From Lewinellaceae bacterium (GTDB lineage: Bacteria > Bacteroidota > Bacteroidia > Chitinophagales > Saprospiraceae), in the NCBI GenBank assembly GCA_020636275.1, contig JACJYD010000001.1, positions 744,001-808,000 on the forward strand: DNA of 64,000 nucleotides, in the 5' to 3' direction. Positions 33,253 to 42,341 of the stretch are shown one piece after another. Position 1 is the stretch's first letter; each line of letters begins with the position of its first letter. A program made the translations under genes and the position numbers. The notes beneath the pieces are model-generated. The model saw nothing but the letters and a program-made list of their open reading frames with translations. It made no database searches and had not been told where the DNA came from.

Positions 33253-34234
33253 GATCAACTAGAGATTGTACAATTTGGAGGTATTGTTTTGCACATTTCT
33301 CCAGCGTCAGATTTTCAAGGATATAATCCCTTGGAGAAAAGTAATTCAGTTGATCCAGAAAATCGTCTAGCTTAGATAAAAATTCTGAATAGTCAGAGAA
33401 TTTAAAGCCACAACGTTCATCCCAGTAGGGGACTGAGGATACGCCATCATTAAATTGAACCTTATCTGGAAAATAGGCTGGATCCTCCCAGAACCCACCT
33501 CGATCCCAAGCGAAGATCGGAATGTTCATGGACAAGAGTTGCTGATAAGCTAGCCCCTGTGTTTCATGCTCACAAAGAAAGATCACGGCTTTTGTCTTGG
33601 AGGCAAGTTCTGTTAAATCATTGAGGACATAATGACCGTATCGGATTATTTTATAGGACCGCTTTTGCTTTTCAAGGGTTTTTATTATTGGGGTGACCAG
33701 GGTTTGATCGTACTCTTCCTGCTTCCATCGAATCTTGTAATAGATCAAAAAATCGAGATTTTTGTCTTTGTCAGAGGGACGCCAACGGTCAGTGTCTATC
33801 CCAACTGGCCAAGCGATCACATCTTGTCCATAGTAGGGTTTGAACATCCTCTGCATCCATTCCCCTGGCACCAAAACCTTTTTTATAGGGAATTTTTCAA
33901 GCAAATCAGGGTGATCAATGGGGTGGGAAAAGATAGATGCACCAAAAAGAATGGGATTCTCCCATTTATTTTCGAAAAGGACATTGGGTTTGCCAATGAT
34001 GCAGGCGAGTTCTTCTGGGTGTTTTTGGATGTATTTGAAGTCGTTGACCCTGTATGATATACCTATCTTGTCTAAACCTTGGGTCAGGTTCAGAAAGACC
34101 ATTTTCTGTCCTCCCGGAAGGGGTTTACCTCGCACTAATCTTCTAATGATCCGACGGGGATACCGGTCATGCTTGATCCATCGATCCGGATCCGGCTCTT
34201 GGTAGAATAAATTCAGGGTCTTATTGCTATCCAT
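33248..34234 (-). CDS. Glycosyltransferase (GT4-like)
   Basis: 328 residues from ATG 34234 (MDSNKTLNLFYQEPDPDRWI), which overlaps the upstream stop by 8 bases; an earlier in-frame ATG would overlap more. KVLVPGEWMQRMFKPYYGQD and IAWPVGIDTDRWRPSDKDKN are the inter-domain region of GT-B enzymes; CEHETQGLAYQQLLSMNIPI is the donor-site region with E...E spacing like EX7E. It probably adds one sugar to the repeat unit. Its last codons (LVDH) overlap the duplicated start region of the next GT. Donor unknown. Confidence 0.75.
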   Translation of the reverse strand: MDSNKTLNLFYQEPDPDRWIKHDRYPRRIIRRLVRGKPLPGGQKMVFLNLTQGLDKIGISYRVNDFKYIQKHPEELACIIGKPNVLFENKWENPILFGASIFSHPIDHPDLLEKFPIKKVLVPGEWMQRMFKPYYGQDVIAWPVGIDTDRWRPSDKDKNLDFLIYYKIRWKQEEYDQTLVTPIIKTLEKQKRSYKIIRYGHYVLNDLTELASKTKAVIFLCEHETQGLAYQQLLSMNIPIFAWDRGGFWEDPAYFPDKVQFNDGVSSVPYWDERCGFKFSDYSEFLSKLDDFLDQLNYFSPRDYILENLTLEKCAKQYLQIVQSLVDH

Positions 34235-35093
34235 GGAGATACCGCCATTTTGAAACATCTATTTTCATCTCCTGTTGAAGGGCTTGAACCTGGTCTTTGT
34301 ATAGGCTGATTAAATACTTTATGGACTCTTCGTCTGGAACATCCTTTCTCTTTCCCTTCGATAGGAATAAATCGCGGATGCCTGATTTGACAGACCACCA
34401 GAGTTTATTCTCAGGATTGTCTGTCAAGATATATTTTAAAGGTTTTGCCACCTTTCTAAGAATTGAATAAACTCTTTTGAATCTAAGTTCTTTTGTGGTA
34501 TTTTTTCTTTCGCTAAAGTCTAATTGCTCTATTTGATTGACACCGATGAATCCAAGAATGCAATTAACGAAGGAAGTTGGATCCTCTTTAAAATCTTCAT
34601 ATTGTAAGATGAGCATTTGCTCTGGAGAAAAAAATTGCTGATATTCTTTGAGTTGGTTGTAGTAAAAACCTAGTTGTTTATACCTTTCCAAAAATGGGTA
34701 CTTCTGGGGAGACGAAAGAAAGCCTGCAAAAGTTTCAACTGGATCAATCAACCCTCTATACTTTTCAAACTGGAAGTGGGACCATATGCGGTCAATAGGA
34801 TCCCTAAGAATGAAGATCAATTTTGCATCAGGAATAAAATCATGTATGCGTTGAGGGGCTTCCGGAGTTATCATATTACCAGGCGATACCTCGCCAATAG
34901 CTTTCTCACCGTTGTAGTGCTCATAAAGTGATTTGAACCAGCTGAGCCCCTTCCCGTAGTTGTGCTGGAAAAAATCAGTCTCCTTGATACTACTCATGCA
35001 TACTTCCGGATGTTGCGAGAGGTAATGATAAAGAGAGGTAGTCCCAGCTTTGGGAGCGCCACAAATGATAAAGGTGGGAAGGGGAGCTTGCAT
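34227..35093 (-). CDS. Sulfotransferase (PAPS-dependent), first copy
   Basis: 288 residues. The 5'-phosphosulfate loop is TFIICGAPKAGTTSLYHYLS (residues 6-25). The 3'-phosphate loop is LIFILRDPIDRIWSHFQFEK (about residue 92), followed by an LQYEDFKEDP motif and a basic C-terminal end. This is the standard P-loop sulfotransferase layout. It would move sulfate from PAPS to a hydroxyl of the glycan before export. It sits between glycosyltransferases in the main operon, overlapping the next gene by 8 bases. A second sulfotransferase is at 48750. Confidence 0.9.
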   Translation of the reverse strand: MQAPLPTFIICGAPKAGTTSLYHYLSQHPEVCMSSIKETDFFQHNYGKGLSWFKSLYEHYNGEKAIGEVSPGNMITPEAPQRIHDFIPDAKLIFILRDPIDRIWSHFQFEKYRGLIDPVETFAGFLSSPQKYPFLERYKQLGFYYNQLKEYQQFFSPEQMLILQYEDFKEDPTSFVNCILGFIGVNQIEQLDFSERKNTTKELRFKRVYSILRKVAKPLKYILTDNPENKLWWSVKSGIRDLFLSKGKRKDVPDEESIKYLISLYKDQVQALQQEMKIDVSKWRYLHG

Positions 35094-36062
35094 TTAGTCA
35101 ACGACCCGCTTTGTGGTTTTTACTTTTCGTACTCCGAATAGTGCATGGTAAAGAGGCCGAAGCTGCTTTTTCAGAATTTCCCGAACCTTACCAGGAAAGT
35201 AAAATAAGATGAAAACATAGGCTTCGATGAATGGCTGCGGAATTTTCCGCGCAGTAATATTTAAGCGTACCTCCTCAGAAAGATATTCATAGTTTTCAGA
35301 AAAAGAGGCATTAAAATGCCCAATCGCGGGTCTGGACTCCGGTATCTGGAAATAGGCTTGTTTTGGGGCTTCTCCATTATTCCAAAACCGAACTCTTCCG
35401 CTTAAAACATTTGACTGCATTTGATGAAAGAACATTCGGTCAGCCTTTATGCTGCCATCTTCTGGGAAGGCATGTTGATCGTATTTGGCCATTCCCAGGG
35501 CGATGAGGGGCTCTTCGTTCTCTTTCCCTCTCAATCTTACGAGCTCTAATTCGTCGTACCTGGGTTTTAGACCTCTGGCGTATTCAAATACCTTTTTTGC
35601 TATTTCACCTAATTCAAAATAATAGATGCCACCTACAAATTGCGGCATGTAGTTTAACCCCAGTTTTTTGGTTAAGAGCTCAATGTCTCCGAAAAAATCT
35701 CCTCTGGTGCGGTCTTCGCCTATGGCGGTAACGGCATTCCCTTTCAATCGGTCGAATACATCCGTCAGGTCCCGGTAAATCAGGCAATCTGCATCGATAA
35801 ACAAAGTATTCCGGCTTTGGGTGAAGTGGTCCATATAAAGCTTGGTTTCAAAACCTTCCCCAAATTCGCCGGGCGGAATGTCGATTATATCAATATTAGG
35901 CTTCAGATCTGATGGGATCAACGCCCTATTGTCGGTGACAAACTCAAAGCCTATCTCATTGCCCTTATTCCACAGCAGGAATGAGCGGGCCAAGTTTATC
36001 CCCAATTGAATGTAGTAGGGCTTCCCGGTTGCGATGGTCAGCACACTTCTGTTTTTTTTCAT
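35094..36062 (-). CDS. GT8-like glycosyltransferase
   Basis: 322 residues of GT-A type. It starts MKKNRSVLTIATGKPYYIQL and has ETKLYMDHFTQSRNTLFIDA with the donor-metal DAD motif (FIDADCLIYRDLTDVF, about residue 90-105). YMPQFVGGIYYFELGEIAKK and a late HFNASFSENYEYL follow. The domain order resembles GT8/GlyT-type enzymes acting on UDP-sugars, though the match is loose. A basic hydrophobic C-terminal tail (YVFILFYFPGKVREILKKQL) may attach it to the membrane. It directly follows the GT2 gene and touches the sulfotransferase gene, so it is part of the same transcript. Confidence 0.7.
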   Translation of the reverse strand: MKKNRSVLTIATGKPYYIQLGINLARSFLLWNKGNEIGFEFVTDNRALIPSDLKPNIDIIDIPPGEFGEGFETKLYMDHFTQSRNTLFIDADCLIYRDLTDVFDRLKGNAVTAIGEDRTRGDFFGDIELLTKKLGLNYMPQFVGGIYYFELGEIAKKVFEYARGLKPRYDELELVRLRGKENEEPLIALGMAKYDQHAFPEDGSIKADRMFFHQMQSNVLSGRVRFWNNGEAPKQAYFQIPESRPAIGHFNASFSENYEYLSEEVRLNITARKIPQPFIEAYVFILFYFPGKVREILKKQLRPLYHALFGVRKVKTTKRVVD

Positions 36063-36065
36063 ACT

Positions 36066-37049
36066 CTAGCGCAACAGGCTTTTCTTCGCTTCTTGTATCA
36101 TCCGTATCAACCTCCAGTCTAGGCTTCTTGCCAGTTTATTGGTCAAGTTGCTTCCAATTCCAGGCATTGTGAAACGGAGGCCCAGTTGTTCACGTTCTTG
36201 TCTTACCCTTCGGTACAGGTCAGGATAATTGGGATAAAGCTTCACTTCCAGGGAGCTGTATTGGTGGGAAAATGCCTTTTTGAAAGTCTCGCGATTTTCA
36301 TAAGCTGAGAGATATGCCCTTTTTAGCTGTAAAGCCATTATCTGGCTTTCCATTTTTTGCCGCTCATTCGGCGTCGAGAGAGAGTGCTGATTCCGGTATT
36401 TTCTGTAAAAATTCAGGGTTTCATTGACATAAAGTATCCTTGTTGAGGCGAGGACTATTCTGCAGAAGTATTCTCCATCGTCATCCAGGGTCAATGCTTC
36501 ATCCCACATGCCGGCTTTTTCGACTACATTGTGCGGAATGAGCCAGGCGTTAGGCTGTACCATGTTGGGTTTGCCGCTCCCTCCGTATAAATCGAGGAGA
36601 AATCTTTCAGGCTGGTCGAAGAAATGGTAGATATCTTGTGGGGGATATTTTTTGAAAAAATCAGGATCATCCCCATCGAAAAAGTAGCCGGTGTTGCATA
36701 GAACGATTGAGTTTTTTTCAGCTTCTGATGCCAGGGCTACTTGTTTGCTTATCTTTTCTAGGTGTAACAGGTCGTCAGCATCCAGGAATTGGATAAACTC
36801 TCCGGTTGAATTTTTTAATCCTTCGTTTCGCGCAGTGCTGGCTCCCCGGTTCCTCTGGGAAACGACCTTAAACCGAGGATCATTTAAAGATTGGAGAATT
36901 TGCTCACTTTTGTCCGTTGATCCGTCATTTACCGCAATAATCTCAAGATTTCTGTATGACTGATTGAAAACCGACCACAAGGAATTTTCAATGGTCTTTT
37001 CCGCATTGAAAACAGGAATGACTACCGAAACCAGAGGTGCTGCATTCAC
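36066..37049 (-). CDS. Glycosyltransferase family 2
   Basis: 327 residues. PLVSVVIPVFNAEKTIENSL (5-24), AVNDGSTDKSEQIL, RGASTARNEGLKNSTGEFIQ and FLDADDLLHLEKI (the DAD metal-binding motif, near residue 92) show a classical inverting GT2 of about 230 residues, with an extra C-terminal region of about 90 residues. It overlaps the previous gene by 4 bases (ATGA). The sugar it transfers cannot be read from the sequence. Confidence 0.9.
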   Translation of the reverse strand: MNAAPLVSVVIPVFNAEKTIENSLWSVFNQSYRNLEIIAVNDGSTDKSEQILQSLNDPRFKVVSQRNRGASTARNEGLKNSTGEFIQFLDADDLLHLEKISKQVALASEAEKNSIVLCNTGYFFDGDDPDFFKKYPPQDIYHFFDQPERFLLDLYGGSGKPNMVQPNAWLIPHNVVEKAGMWDEALTLDDDGEYFCRIVLASTRILYVNETLNFYRKYRNQHSLSTPNERQKMESQIMALQLKRAYLSAYENRETFKKAFSHQYSSLEVKLYPNYPDLYRRVRQEREQLGLRFTMPGIGSNLTNKLARSLDWRLIRMIQEAKKSLLR

Positions 37050-37993
37050 TCGGATTGTTTCCTCAAATCAGGATTGAACCAAGTTATCAAATACTCGCGA
37101 AAGCGAATTGCGAGGTATGGATTGACTCCTGCTAGCATGGAAAAGGCCTTCCCTTGACCCACGGGATTATTACCATTGAGATTGATTGCCAGCTCAATGC
37201 ATTTGTCTGCGGTTTTAAAGTTCTTTTGAGATGCTGCTACTCCCGCAGCTTTCCAAAGTTTTAATGCCAAGGTCTTTGGATAACGATCCCCAACCTGAGC
37301 AGCTGCCTTTTTCAAGACCTGAAAATGGGCTTCGTTGCATTTGATCTGGTTGGCAGCAGACATGGAGTTGGATATCCGATAATTGATGATGGATATCTCT
37401 TCTTCTGCTGAGAACCGGAGTCCAGCAATGGCAAGCCTGAGGTGGAAGGCAACATCTTCATTATAAAGTACAAGAGGGTCTGTGTCGTATCCTCCTGCCT
37501 CCAGCATTTTATCTTTTTTATATAAGCCACAAAATGGGTTGATCTGCTCCAGAATAGCGTATTCTATGGGGTCTTTTTCCAATGCTTCCCTGTCAAATTT
37601 TCGGACATTCAACAGTCCATTGGTTCGATCATCCCTCCACTCATAGGGGAATAAAACCACCTCAGGTGGATGGCTTTTCGCCATCCATTTATGTGCCAGG
37701 GTAGTGAAGTTGGGCATTAACTCATCATCGGCATCGTGGAAGTGTATCCATTCGCTTTTTGTCACCTCTGCCAATCGATTCTTACCTTCGGAACATCCGC
37801 GATTGATGTCGCCGTTTATGACTTGAGCACCAAATTTTTCGGCGACAAATGCAGTATTATCTATTGAGCAGTCATTGTACACCAATATCTCGTCAAATGG
37901 GATAGCTTGGTCCTGGGCGGATTTTAGGAGCCTTGGAAGATATTCAGCTGCGTTATATGCCGGGATGCAAAGAGCCAAAGTCGGTTTACTCAT
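37046..37993 (-). CDS. Glycosyltransferase family 2
   Basis: 315 residues. It starts MSKPTLALCIPAYNAAEYLP. VYNDCSIDNTAFVAEKFGAQ, NRGCSEGKNRLAE and WIHFHDADDELMPNF (DAD) follow the GT2 scheme. The middle has YILEQINPFCGLYKKDKML and a GGYDTDPLVLYNEDVAFHLR block with the usual acidic acceptor residues (ED). The C-terminal part (about 240-315) is helical and unassigned. 4-bp overlaps on both sides place it firmly inside the operon. Confidence 0.9.
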   Translation of the reverse strand: MSKPTLALCIPAYNAAEYLPRLLKSAQDQAIPFDEILVYNDCSIDNTAFVAEKFGAQVINGDINRGCSEGKNRLAEVTKSEWIHFHDADDELMPNFTTLAHKWMAKSHPPEVVLFPYEWRDDRTNGLLNVRKFDREALEKDPIEYAILEQINPFCGLYKKDKMLEAGGYDTDPLVLYNEDVAFHLRLAIAGLRFSAEEEISIINYRISNSMSAANQIKCNEAHFQVLKKAAAQVGDRYPKTLALKLWKAAGVAASQKNFKTADKCIELAINLNGNNPVGQGKAFSMLAGVNPYLAIRFREYLITWFNPDLRKQSE

Positions 37994-39291
37994 TTCTTGC
38001 GCAGGAATTTTTTCAGGAGCCTTTTGGAGGTGTAGAAAAGTACTTGCCTAAGGGGCCATTGATCCATGGCAGCTTCCCTGCCGCTCTCTGAATTAGAAGG
38101 AATTACAAGATTTATGGCCCAAGATGGGGGCATTGGCCTCTCCGTAGGTTTCTCAAGCACCCTATGGTAGAATTGCCTGGTTTCCTCCAGTAACTTTCCC
38201 TCCTCGTATTGTATGCGATAAGTCGGGACTATGAGTTCTTTTGAAGTCTGATGTTCGCGGATTAGCCTGGCCAGTTGCTCCGGATTATTGGGATCGAAAA
38301 CTGCACCTCCAGCCTTTTTAACAATGTTCCACGCCCCGGCGCCCTTGCTGCAAATTAGCGGCTTTTCGAGCGAAAGCCATTCCAGGGCTGTTAGATTGAA
38401 CATATCCCAAATTGAGCAGACCAAGCCAAATTTGGCATTTTTCATCCACGAGAGCGTTTCTGTGTTTGGCCTGAGGCCCAGGGGGATTATCCTTTTGCCC
38501 CAGATGTCGGGATGTTTTTCTGAAAGATATCTGCTAAAGGAGCTACCTTTTTTTAGATAGTCGGTATCGCGTCCGATCCAGTAGAATTTGATTTGGTCGG
38601 GTACTTTTTTGAGCGCTTCGCACAACAGTTGGGGACCTTTCCAGTGCTGTATCCGGCCTACAACCAGTGCGTAGGGTTCCATATCTGGTTCTGATTCGTG
38701 CAAATCTGCAGGAAAGGAATAAATCGGATCTATTAGTTCAATTCTTTTGGAAAGCTTTTCCTCCCAAAAGGTTCGGTTATTCTCGCTGTAGGTGATGAGA
38801 TTGGAATAAGGCAGCGTAGCAAACTCCACAAGTCTAGTAATGTCTCCATAAAGCCCCATCCCTGCCTTTGGATCGCATGTTTCAATCTGGGCAATACTAC
38901 CGTGGAGGCGGGTGACGACCTTTCTGGAAGGATCTAAAACCCAAGGTATGTAGCCCAGTCCCCAATCAACGGTTTCGACAAGGTCTATACCGGACTCTTG
39001 AGATGCCAGTTCATACAAAGCCCAGGCAGAAGCAAGGTGTTTTTGGAGGTCGGGGTATATGTTAAGTCGCTGAAATCCCTTCAGGTGTTTTAGAAAATTT
39101 TCCGGGGGAAGTTGTTTGACGGGAATTCCCTGGTATTCAAAAGTGTCCTGGCCTTGAGTAAAAGCGCTGCCGATCCATACGACAGGAGATATCCCAATAG
39201 CTTTTAGCTTGGGGAGGAGATTGAGGTAGAAGGTTGCGATGCCTCCACCGGGGTGGGGGTGGAATTCAGGGAGGATGAAAAGAATTTTCAT
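37990..39291 (-). CDS. Glycosyltransferase family 4
   Basis: 433 residues. It starts MKILFILPEFHPHPGGGIAT, a strong GT-B N-terminus with the GGG loop. YALVVGRIQHWKGPQLLCEA, FYWIGRDTDYLKKGSS and GLVCSIWDMFNLTALEWLSL (a variant of the EX7E site, with D in the first position) form the donor domain, followed by EKPLICSKGAGAWNIV. The basic C-terminal tail ends KRLLKKFLRKK. Overlaps with both neighbours are 4 bases. Probable hexosyltransferase; donor unknown. Confidence 0.85.
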   Translation of the reverse strand: MKILFILPEFHPHPGGGIATFYLNLLPKLKAIGISPVVWIGSAFTQGQDTFEYQGIPVKQLPPENFLKHLKGFQRLNIYPDLQKHLASAWALYELASQESGIDLVETVDWGLGYIPWVLDPSRKVVTRLHGSIAQIETCDPKAGMGLYGDITRLVEFATLPYSNLITYSENNRTFWEEKLSKRIELIDPIYSFPADLHESEPDMEPYALVVGRIQHWKGPQLLCEALKKVPDQIKFYWIGRDTDYLKKGSSFSRYLSEKHPDIWGKRIIPLGLRPNTETLSWMKNAKFGLVCSIWDMFNLTALEWLSLEKPLICSKGAGAWNIVKKAGGAVFDPNNPEQLARLIREHQTSKELIVPTYRIQYEEGKLLEETRQFYHRVLEKPTERPMPPSWAINLVIPSNSESGREAAMDQWPLRQVLFYTSKRLLKKFLRKK

Positions 39292-40445
39292 TTACTTCTT
39301 AACACGGATTCGATCCCCATCTCAAAAATTTCCTGGATTTTATCGGGAGAAAATAAATTATTTCCAGTTTCAATGCAAATTGATGATTGCTCTTGCCAGT
39401 ATTGAGGATTGCTCAATTTGTTAATCATTGAACTAATACTTGTAGTGGTATTACTGTAAAGCGGCCACTTATATTTTTTACACCACTCTCCGAAAGCGCT
39501 ATTTTCCGGAGCAATAGCAATAATGGGGATTCCTAAATGGATGTATTCAGTGAATTTACTAGGAAAGCTCTTAAGCATCCAAGCTTGGCCTTGTGAAATG
39601 CTATTGATTGGATATCCTACCAAGAGTGCTCCCGCGTTTTGGGAAATATAGTCAATGGCGTCCTTTGTCTTTTCAAAGAAAGGGCGGAAGGAAAAACGAT
39701 TCTCTTGGTTGTCAAAAAATGACTTTAACGAATCTCCTGAAGTGATTACCTCAAGTTCCCAACCGCTATTTGAAATGATACTGGAAATTTCATTGAAAAT
39801 TCCTATGTGAGATTCTTGGACTAATCCAGAGTATATTATCTTTCTGTTATCGTAACAATCTTTTTTTAAATTCCGGTACCCTTCCGGAATCGGTGGAAGC
39901 AAAATATGTTTATTCTTAAATTCATTTGGGCAGAATATCAGCTTTTCAGACACAGTAAATAAAGCACTGGCGTTTTTTACAACTTGATATTCGTGGTTAA
40001 AGATATTGGTTGCATCTTTTTTAATATTGAATTCCTTTTGATCATCATGGTAAAATAAACAAAGAGGAACGTTAAGTCTCCTGGAAATAAAGGCGTCAAA
40101 TCCAGAAAGAGTAGTGCCCCAAAGATAGCCCAGAATTACGTCTGGTTTTTTTTTTCGGATTATATTGTTTGAAAAGAAAAGAAAATATATCCAATACCTA
40201 ATTAGTTTTAGTAATTTATAATTCCTGAATGGCGGGAACCACCACTTGTGATTTGGGAGGGATATAACTGTCCATTCTTTTGGGGGAGTTTTAATACGAA
40301 GGCCATCTTCAAAGGTTATTAAAAAAATATTATTACCTTTTTTTTGTAACTTTTCCAGGTGCCTGTATATCACGATGTCGCTAGATTTTGAATTTTCTCT
40401 AGGGATTGAAGGGGAGATGAAAATAATATTTAGGTTTTTAAGCAT
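39288..40445 (-). CDS. Glycosyltransferase (GT4-like), AT-rich
   Basis: 385 residues. It starts MLKNLNIIFISPSIPRENSK. ILLPPIPEGYRNLKKDCYDN, RKIIYSGLVQESHIGIFNEI and AWMLKSFPSKFTEYIHLGIP (donor-site helix with S-K-x-x-E-Y) fit a GT-B enzyme of the group that uses an SK/E pair in place of EX7E. The gene is much more AT-rich than the glycosyltransferases near 13-25 kb, which suggests a different origin. The stop overlaps the next gene start by 4 bases. Confidence 0.75.
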   Translation of the reverse strand: MLKNLNIIFISPSIPRENSKSSDIVIYRHLEKLQKKGNNIFLITFEDGLRIKTPPKEWTVISLPNHKWWFPPFRNYKLLKLIRYWIYFLFFSNNIIRKKKPDVILGYLWGTTLSGFDAFISRRLNVPLCLFYHDDQKEFNIKKDATNIFNHEYQVVKNASALFTVSEKLIFCPNEFKNKHILLPPIPEGYRNLKKDCYDNRKIIYSGLVQESHIGIFNEISSIISNSGWELEVITSGDSLKSFFDNQENRFSFRPFFEKTKDAIDYISQNAGALLVGYPINSISQGQAWMLKSFPSKFTEYIHLGIPIIAIAPENSAFGEWCKKYKWPLYSNTTTSISSMINKLSNPQYWQEQSSICIETGNNLFSPDKIQEIFEMGIESVLRSK

Positions 40446-40464
40446 GAAAAATCGAGTCCAATAT

Positions 40465-41340
40465 TTATTTTAATAAATATGATTGAGTACTCCTGTCGAA
40501 TGAAATCGTGGGTGTGAACTCTATAAGTTTCCCAAAAGCCTTTGAATAAAAGCCGCTAGCATTTAGTATTCGAAGTTTTTTAAGGATACCGTAAACACGC
40601 ATTAGTTTTTTTAATATTGAAAGTTTTTTCTTTTTCCCTGGCGGTAAAATAGAGATTTCATATTCAAGAATAGAATGAGCCTCCTTCAAATACTCATTTA
40701 TATGGGTTTGGGATAGTTGTCCTGAACTCCGCAGACGGAATCCACCGATCAATGCTGTGCAGGAATAAAGCTTGGCATGCCGGAAAAACCTTAGCCAAAG
40801 CTCAAAATCGCCTGCATATTTAAACCTCTTATCGATATTACCGCCTGCCCTTTCCCAAAGGCTACGCCTCCAAAATGTAGATTCTTGCTGTATCCATTTA
40901 AAATCTCCCAAGTAAAAATGGTAAGCGCTCCATTTTTTGAATGGACCTGTTTGCACGATTCTACCTTTTTCGTCAAAAAAAGAGGGCATACCTTGTAACC
41001 AGTCCACTTCTGAATATGAATCAAATATCTCTGCGATTGTGTTCAAGGATCCGTTATGAAGAAGATCGTCACTATTTATCCAACCTAAAATATTACCAGT
41101 TGCGCGTTCAAAGCCTTTTTGGAGCGCGTCATACATTCCATTATCTGGTTCGGAAATCCAGTAGGTGAGTTGATTCTCGTAACTTTTGATGACATCAGTG
41201 GTTCCGTCAGTGCTTTCCCCATCAATGATGATATATTCAAGATTTGGGTAGTTTTGATCCAGTACAGAACGGATTGTCTGTTCAATGTAGTTGACCTGAT
41301 TGAAACAAGGGGTTATTATGCTTATTTTGGGCCAGTTCAT
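40465..41340 (-). CDS. Glycosyltransferase family 2
   Basis: 291 residues. KISIITPCFNQVNYIEQTIR (5-24), YIIIDGESTDGTTDVIKSYE, YWISEPDNGMYDALQKGFER and ILGWINSDDLLHNGSL (the SDD metal motif) define a WcaA/EpsE-type GT2 of about 230 residues. The acceptor part has WIQQESTFWRRSLWERAGGN, typical of enzymes acting on lipid-linked sugars. The C-terminal helical part is short and basic. It lies 19 bases downstream of the preceding gene in transcript order rather than overlapping. Confidence 0.9.
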   Translation of the reverse strand: MNWPKISIITPCFNQVNYIEQTIRSVLDQNYPNLEYIIIDGESTDGTTDVIKSYENQLTYWISEPDNGMYDALQKGFERATGNILGWINSDDLLHNGSLNTIAEIFDSYSEVDWLQGMPSFFDEKGRIVQTGPFKKWSAYHFYLGDFKWIQQESTFWRRSLWERAGGNIDKRFKYAGDFELWLRFFRHAKLYSCTALIGGFRLRSSGQLSQTHINEYLKEAHSILEYEISILPPGKKKKLSILKKLMRVYGILKKLRILNASGFYSKAFGKLIEFTPTISFDRSTQSYLLK

Positions 41341-41348
41341 TAGGTCCT

Positions 41349-42341
41349 TTAAAATTTGGTTCTTCTTGCAAACCTATGCATCAGCCTAATTTTTTTAATA
41401 TCGGGATCAAGCGTATGAACAATAATGGGGGAATAGATGGAAAGCTGTATTAGATTTCGTTCTATTCCTGCCATATTGATTGAAAAAATATTTTTAAGGA
41501 TTGCACCTCCTGTGCAAAATATCATTTTCGTTTTGCTCCAAATGGATTCCTTTTCAAAACCATAAACGAGTTCATACTTTTTTAGCGTTAAATAAGATTG
41601 GTCATGACCTTTTTTTTGTTCTATATAATAGCGTTTGGTTAATCTAGTGGCGGGCAAGTAGTGTTGAAAAATTAGGTTCTCATCATACCAAAGTTTGTGT
41701 CCGGCAAAAAGAATCCATTTGCAATATTCCGAATCCCCTCCGGATGAAAGCTGGTTTCCTTTCCGGTCTGCAAGAAGCGATGTGAAGCCAGCTTTCCAGA
41801 ATTTTTCAATCACTGACTTGCGAAGAATCAGGCCTGCCCCCCACAGATACCCTCTGTTTGTTAAATTACCACTATCAAGGCTTTGTACGCCAACTGCGTA
41901 TTCTGACTGGTAAGTGTGAAACCAATAAGGAATTGCTATATCCGAAACCACCTCCCCTCTTCCTCCCAATGCTCCAATAGAAAGATCAGAGGACATTATT
42001 CCGAATGCTGTCGATAAGTAATTGCTTTTTAGCCAATTGTCATCATCGCATAAAAGTACGAATTCAAAGTTAGCAGTTTTTATCCCCTTCTCTCGGCAAT
42101 AGCTCAACCCTTGGAGTGGCTGTTTCTCCATGATAAGTGGAAAAGGATTTCCCAGGTTTCCCCATTCTGCCTCAGCAACTTTAGAAGTACCGTCAGTTGA
42201 ATTATTATCAACTATGATAACCTCGGCACAACACCCTGCGGGAAGTGTTTGGCGGGCAAGATGTTCAAGTGTTTTTGGTAATCTTGATGCACTGTTATAA
42301 CAGCACACTACCACCGAGATCCCATTTTCTGACCCTGGCAT
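41349..42341 (-). CDS. Glycosyltransferase family 2
   Basis: 330 residues. GISVVVCCYNSASRLPKTLE (7-26), EVIIVDNNSTDGTSKVAEAE and FVLLCDDDNWLKSNYLSTAF (DDD motif) show the GT2 fold. WGAGLILRKSVIEKFWKAGF and the downstream GGDSEYCKWILFAGHKLWYD match the acceptor side of the same class. A hydrophobic AGIERNLIQLSIYSPIIVHT stretch follows at the C-terminus. The start overlaps the previous gene by 47 bases, an unusually long overlap that suggests the two genes were joined by recombination. Confidence 0.85.
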   Translation of the reverse strand: MPGSENGISVVVCCYNSASRLPKTLEHLARQTLPAGCCAEVIIVDNNSTDGTSKVAEAEWGNLGNPFPLIMEKQPLQGLSYCREKGIKTANFEFVLLCDDDNWLKSNYLSTAFGIMSSDLSIGALGGRGEVVSDIAIPYWFHTYQSEYAVGVQSLDSGNLTNRGYLWGAGLILRKSVIEKFWKAGFTSLLADRKGNQLSSGGDSEYCKWILFAGHKLWYDENLIFQHYLPATRLTKRYYIEQKKGHDQSYLTLKKYELVYGFEKESIWSKTKMIFCTGGAILKNIFSINMAGIERNLIQLSIYSPIIVHTLDPDIKKIRLMHRFARRTKF